A stretch of 16,941 nt of DNA from Methanobacteriota archaeon. GTDB taxonomy: Archaea; Thermoplasmatota; Poseidoniia; Poseidoniales; Thalassarchaeaceae. Numbering within the stretch: position 1 is the stretch's first letter; the number at the start of each line of letters is the position of its first letter. Shown here in pieces: positions 14,689 to 16,941 of this stretch. The position numbers were made by a program, and so were the translations under genes. The stretch covers positions 1 through 16,941 of the forward strand of contig PBPH01000043.1 in the NCBI GenBank assembly GCA_002725475.1, given 5' to 3'. The notes under the pieces are model-generated. The model saw only the letters and a list, made by a program, of their open reading frames with translations. It was not told the origin of the DNA and searched no databases.

Positions 14689-15351
14689 TTATTGCAAAGC
14701 GTCATGCAGCCATTCTTTAATTCGATTCAATTCTGACAAATTGACTTCATGCCCCATTCGATAACCATTCCATTCACACGGATTTCCCGCCTCTACCATT
14801 GCATCAAGAGCATTTCTTCCCATCATCACAGGAACCATCTCATCAAACACACCATGACAGAATAATATAGGAGTTGTTTTGTTAGCATCATCAGCTTCTT
14901 TATTGTGGGCCTCAGCCATTAATTGATAGGCTGATAGGATTATCATCCCCGCAAGCGTGTGGGGGAATCTAACTCCTACGTGTAGGGCAAGTGCCCCACC
15001 TTGAGAAAAACCAGCTAGGATAATTTTTTCATATGGAATTCCTTTAGAATGCTCCTCTTCAATTAGATTAATCACTAGTTTTGCACTTTCCCTAATCGAG
15101 TGTTCGTCCTCCCTTTCGTTTGAATTCCAATCGAGAGTCTTGATATCATACCATGCAGGCATTATCATTCCCAAATTGATGGTCACAGGAATTTGCGGGG
15201 CGTGAGGAAAAACAAATCTTGTATTTGGACAATCTAGCATAGGAACAATTGGCTCAAAATCATGTCCTGATGCCCCTAACCCATGCAACCAAACCACCGT
15301 TGATTGATGATCTAGTTCAGGTTCAATGACTACTGTTTCCAGTGACTCCAT
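14689..15351 (-). CDS. Alpha/beta hydrolase, carboxylesterase/acyl-protein-thioesterase type
   Basis: A cytoplasmic serine hydrolase of the phospholipase/carboxylesterase family (Abhydrolase_2, as in EstB and APT1), 220 residues. The oxyanion loop HGLGASG lies at 23-29. The nucleophile is Ser116 in AGFSQGG, the acid is Asp170 in HGVFDEMVP and the histidine is His201 in MGHEV, all with family spacing. FPHAPQIPVT (48-57) is also typical. The substrate is probably a short-chain carboxylic or thio-ester; this is not resolvable from sequence. ATG 15351 was preferred over GTG 15354 because AGGG lies 6 nt upstream. It forms a pair with ribK and diverges from the PqqB-like gene. Confidence 0.9.
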   Translation of the reverse strand: MESLETVVIEPELDHQSTVVWLHGLGASGHDFEPIVPMLDCPNTRFVFPHAPQIPVTINLGMIMPAWYDIKTLDWNSNEREDEHSIRESAKLVINLIEEEHSKGIPYEKIILAGFSQGGALALHVGVRFPHTLAGMIILSAYQLMAEAHNKEADDANKTTPILFCHGVFDEMVPVMMGRNALDAMVEAGNPCEWNGYRMGHEVNLSELNRIKEWLHDALQ

Positions 15352-15411
15352 CACTATCCCTAATCGCTCCGCCGTTTGCCATCCTTTTATCCACTTTTCC
15401 TTATTTTACCG

Positions 15412-15446
15412 AACTTAAGTTAGGATTTCTCATGAGTTCGCTAACT
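15412..15446. promoter_or_regulatory. Palindromes in the divergent region of hydrolase and PqqB-like genes
   Basis: In the intergenic region of about 170 bp are AACTTAAGTT (15412-15421, perfect 10-bp palindrome) and CTCATGAG (15429-15436, perfect 8-bp palindrome). AGTTAG (15418-15423) pairs with CTAACT (15441-15446) around the second. This could be an operator shared by both genes. No clear TATA box was identified. Such short palindromes can also occur by chance. Confidence 0.3.
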
Positions 15447-15523
15447 GTGTGTAACTTTATTCAAAGGTTTAGGGATTAATTTCCGATAGAATACATCATG
15501 TGGTGGCACCCAAACCAAGCCCT

Positions 15524-16402
15524 ATGGAGGGGGCCCTGGTTACGTTGCTTGGAATTGCTCAAGACGGGGGCGTCCCTCAAGCTGGTTGTACCAAACCATG
15601 TTGTATGAACGAATTTGGAGGCCCTACTAGAAATAGAAATCCAGTGGCTTTAGGGATTACAACATCTGAAGGCAGCAGGCATTTAGTGGAGGCAAGTAGA
15701 ACATTATCTTCGCAACTAATTATTTGGTCGTCATCTGATGGGAAACCAATTGACAAAGTGGATTCTGTTTGGTTATCTCATGCGCACCTTGGACATACTG
15801 ATGGTCTTGGTCAATTTGGTCACGAGGCATGGGGGGCAAAGGGGATTACACTACATGCATCAAAATCAATGATTGATGTGATTTCAAATAGCCCTCTTCT
15901 CTCACCATTGTTTTCTAATGATCATCTAATACCAGAGATATTTGAAACTGGGGAAAAGGTAGATTTGTCAGAGTCAATTCAAATTACTCCAATCAAAGTC
16001 CCACACAGGGATGAAAATTCAGATACTCACGCATTTATAATTCAAAGTAATCATAAAAGATTACTATTTTTACCTGATCATGACTCTTGGCAAGAGACTC
16101 TTAATTTCCATTCTCAAGAAGATCCATTGTCATGGTTTAAATCCATGTTTGTAGATATTGTTCTATTGGATGGGACATTTTGGTCTTCAGATGAATTAGG
16201 TGGAAATGCTAAGAAAATTGGCCACCCCCCAGTTGAGGAAACTTTAGAGTTGATTGGGAGAAGAAAACCTAACGATCCTAGGGTGATATTCTTCCATTTC
16301 AACCATACAAACCCACTACATCTTGAATCATCTGCTGAAACTGCTAAAGTTAGAGCAATGGGTTGGGAGGTTGCAAGGCAGCCAATGACATTCACAATTT
16401 GA
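15524..16402 (+). CDS. PqqB-like metallo-beta-lactamase-fold protein
   Basis: A 292-residue MBL-fold hydrolase-like protein closest in layout to PqqB. The N-terminal GIAQDGGVPQAGC is followed by a Cys cluster (22, 26, 27), recalling PqqB's VLGSAAGGGFPQ and Cys motif. The metal motif is HAHLGHTDG (His86, His88, His91, Asp93), where the canonical HxHxDH has Gly in place of Asp. Later elements are VPHRDE, LLFLPDHDSW, LLDGTFWSSDELG, GHPPVEETL and FFHFNHTNPL; the DGT(F/L)W, GHxPV and NTNP-like stretches are PqqB marks. No other pqq gene is in the window, so a PQQ role is unproven. ATG 15524 fits the family N-terminus; GTG 15500 would add eight residues, and neither has a clear Shine-Dalgarno. Confidence 0.8.
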   Translation: MEGALVTLLGIAQDGGVPQAGCTKPCCMNEFGGPTRNRNPVALGITTSEGSRHLVEASRTLSSQLIIWSSSDGKPIDKVDSVWLSHAHLGHTDGLGQFGHEAWGAKGITLHASKSMIDVISNSPLLSPLFSNDHLIPEIFETGEKVDLSESIQITPIKVPHRDENSDTHAFIIQSNHKRLLFLPDHDSWQETLNFHSQEDPLSWFKSMFVDIVLLDGTFWSSDELGGNAKKIGHPPVEETLELIGRRKPNDPRVIFFHFNHTNPLHLESSAETAKVRAMGWEVARQPMTFTI

Positions 16403-16410
16403 ATAATAAT

Positions 16411-16941
16411 TCAAAGGACCTGAACGGTCACAGCGTCTGAGGTACTAGCGCGGTCGTTATCAGTCACTGTAAGGGTGAATGTATGATTTCCTTTTGGAAG
16501 TTTAACCTTGATAATAGCTGCTTCACCGATTACTCGATTGCTACTATCTCTCCATTCATGAGATTCAATTACTCCATCTTCATCAAATGATCGACTTCCG
16601 TCTAAAGTAACAATAGCAGCACCTGATTTATCTGCATCAATCACTTGATCATCCCCTGCATCAGCGACAGGTGGCGCGTTTATTCTACCTGAATCATCGG
16701 AGAGCGCAGCATCAAAATCAAATTCTTCTTTAGTCGCATCAGTTAGAGTAATTTCGGCTTCAAGTAACCCCATCAAATCGTCTGAACCAATAGTGGCTTC
16801 AGAACCACTTGATAGTTGGACCAACTCCTCTTCGGTCAGCAAATCTGAGTAGTCATCCCCATCATCATACAAAGATTCAGGATTATTATCACTATTCTGT
16901 GACATGCTAGGTTCATCAAATTCAACAAGGTCGGAATCAAT
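16411..16941 (-). CDS. Acidic protein ending in a PKD/Ig-like domain (5' part outside the window)
   Basis: The frame is open from the right window edge to the stop at 16411 (176 visible residues). The first internal ATG (16905) has no Shine-Dalgarno, and the sequence before it has the same acidic character, so I read this as a gene continuing beyond the edge. Residues 1 to about 85 are very acidic and low in complexity (DDGDDYSDLL, SDDL). Residues 89-176 form a PKD domain: PPVADAGDDQ, LDGSRSFDEDG, then NHTFTLTVTDND and VTVQVL at the very end. PKD domains are common in archaeal surface proteins. No signal peptide or membrane anchor is visible in this part, so the location is open. It converges on the PqqB-like gene, 8 nt away. 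Confidence 0.75.
   Translation of the reverse strand: MDSDLVEFDEPSMSQNSDNNPESLYDDGDDYSDLLTEEELVQLSSGSEATIGSDDLMGLLEAEITLTDATKEEFDFDAALSDDSGRINAPPVADAGDDQVIDADKSGAAIVTLDGSRSFDEDGVIESHEWRDSSNRVIGEAAIIKVKLPKGNHTFTLTVTDNDRASTSDAVTVQVL

Overview
The window most likely comes from an archaeon, probably an uncultivated marine euryarchaeote of the Poseidoniia (Marine Group II) or a relative. Supporting this are an archaeal-type CTP-dependent riboflavin kinase (RibK), a long archaeosine-type tRNA-guanine transglycosylase ending in a PUA domain, a SufBCD system, AT-rich composition, very dense gene packing with ATGA/TGATG overlaps, and GAGGG/GGAGG ribosome binding sites. The phylum-level placement is inferred from gene content and style, not from a marker tree. 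No tRNA, rRNA, CRISPR array, insertion sequence or phage gene was seen, and no gene-free stretch exceeds 300 bases.

Layout. (1) 1-2521, minus strand: sufC-sufB-sufD, an Fe-S cluster assembly operon; sufD starts at a GTG and runs off the left edge. (2) 2680-5654, plus strand, divergent from suf: a small NifU-C-domain-like Fe-S protein, a 108-residue unknown, and a large TGT that has lost the zinc-site cysteines. (3) 5700-10325, plus strand: four overlapping genes, ATPase-permease-ATPase-permease, forming two ABC-2-type exporter units. The second permease has an external loop with thrombospondin-type-3-like Asp-rich calcium-binding repeats. A GC-rich hairpin covers the ribosome binding site of the first gene. 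(4) 10335-14161, plus strand: a very Trp-rich CrtC/AttH-like protein containing six consecutive Trp, a four-TM protein with a bPH2-like domain, a small TPR-like helical protein, and the tRNA pseudouridine synthase TruA. (5) 14158-15351, minus strand: ribK and an APT1/EstB-like alpha/beta hydrolase. (6) 15524-16402, plus strand: a PqqB-like metallo-beta-lactamase-fold protein. (7) 16411-16941, minus strand: the 3' part of an acidic PKD-domain protein that runs off the right edge.

How the genes relate. The left block is Fe-S biogenesis, with scaffold/carrier (NifU-like) and SufBCD facing each other across a short shared control region that holds two inverted repeats. TGT, TruA and RibK are housekeeping tRNA modification and cofactor genes. 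The middle of the window (two ABC exporters, the CrtC/AttH-like protein, the bPH2 membrane protein) is the least explained part. Its tight packing suggests one cell-envelope or lipid-related unit, but that is inference from position only.
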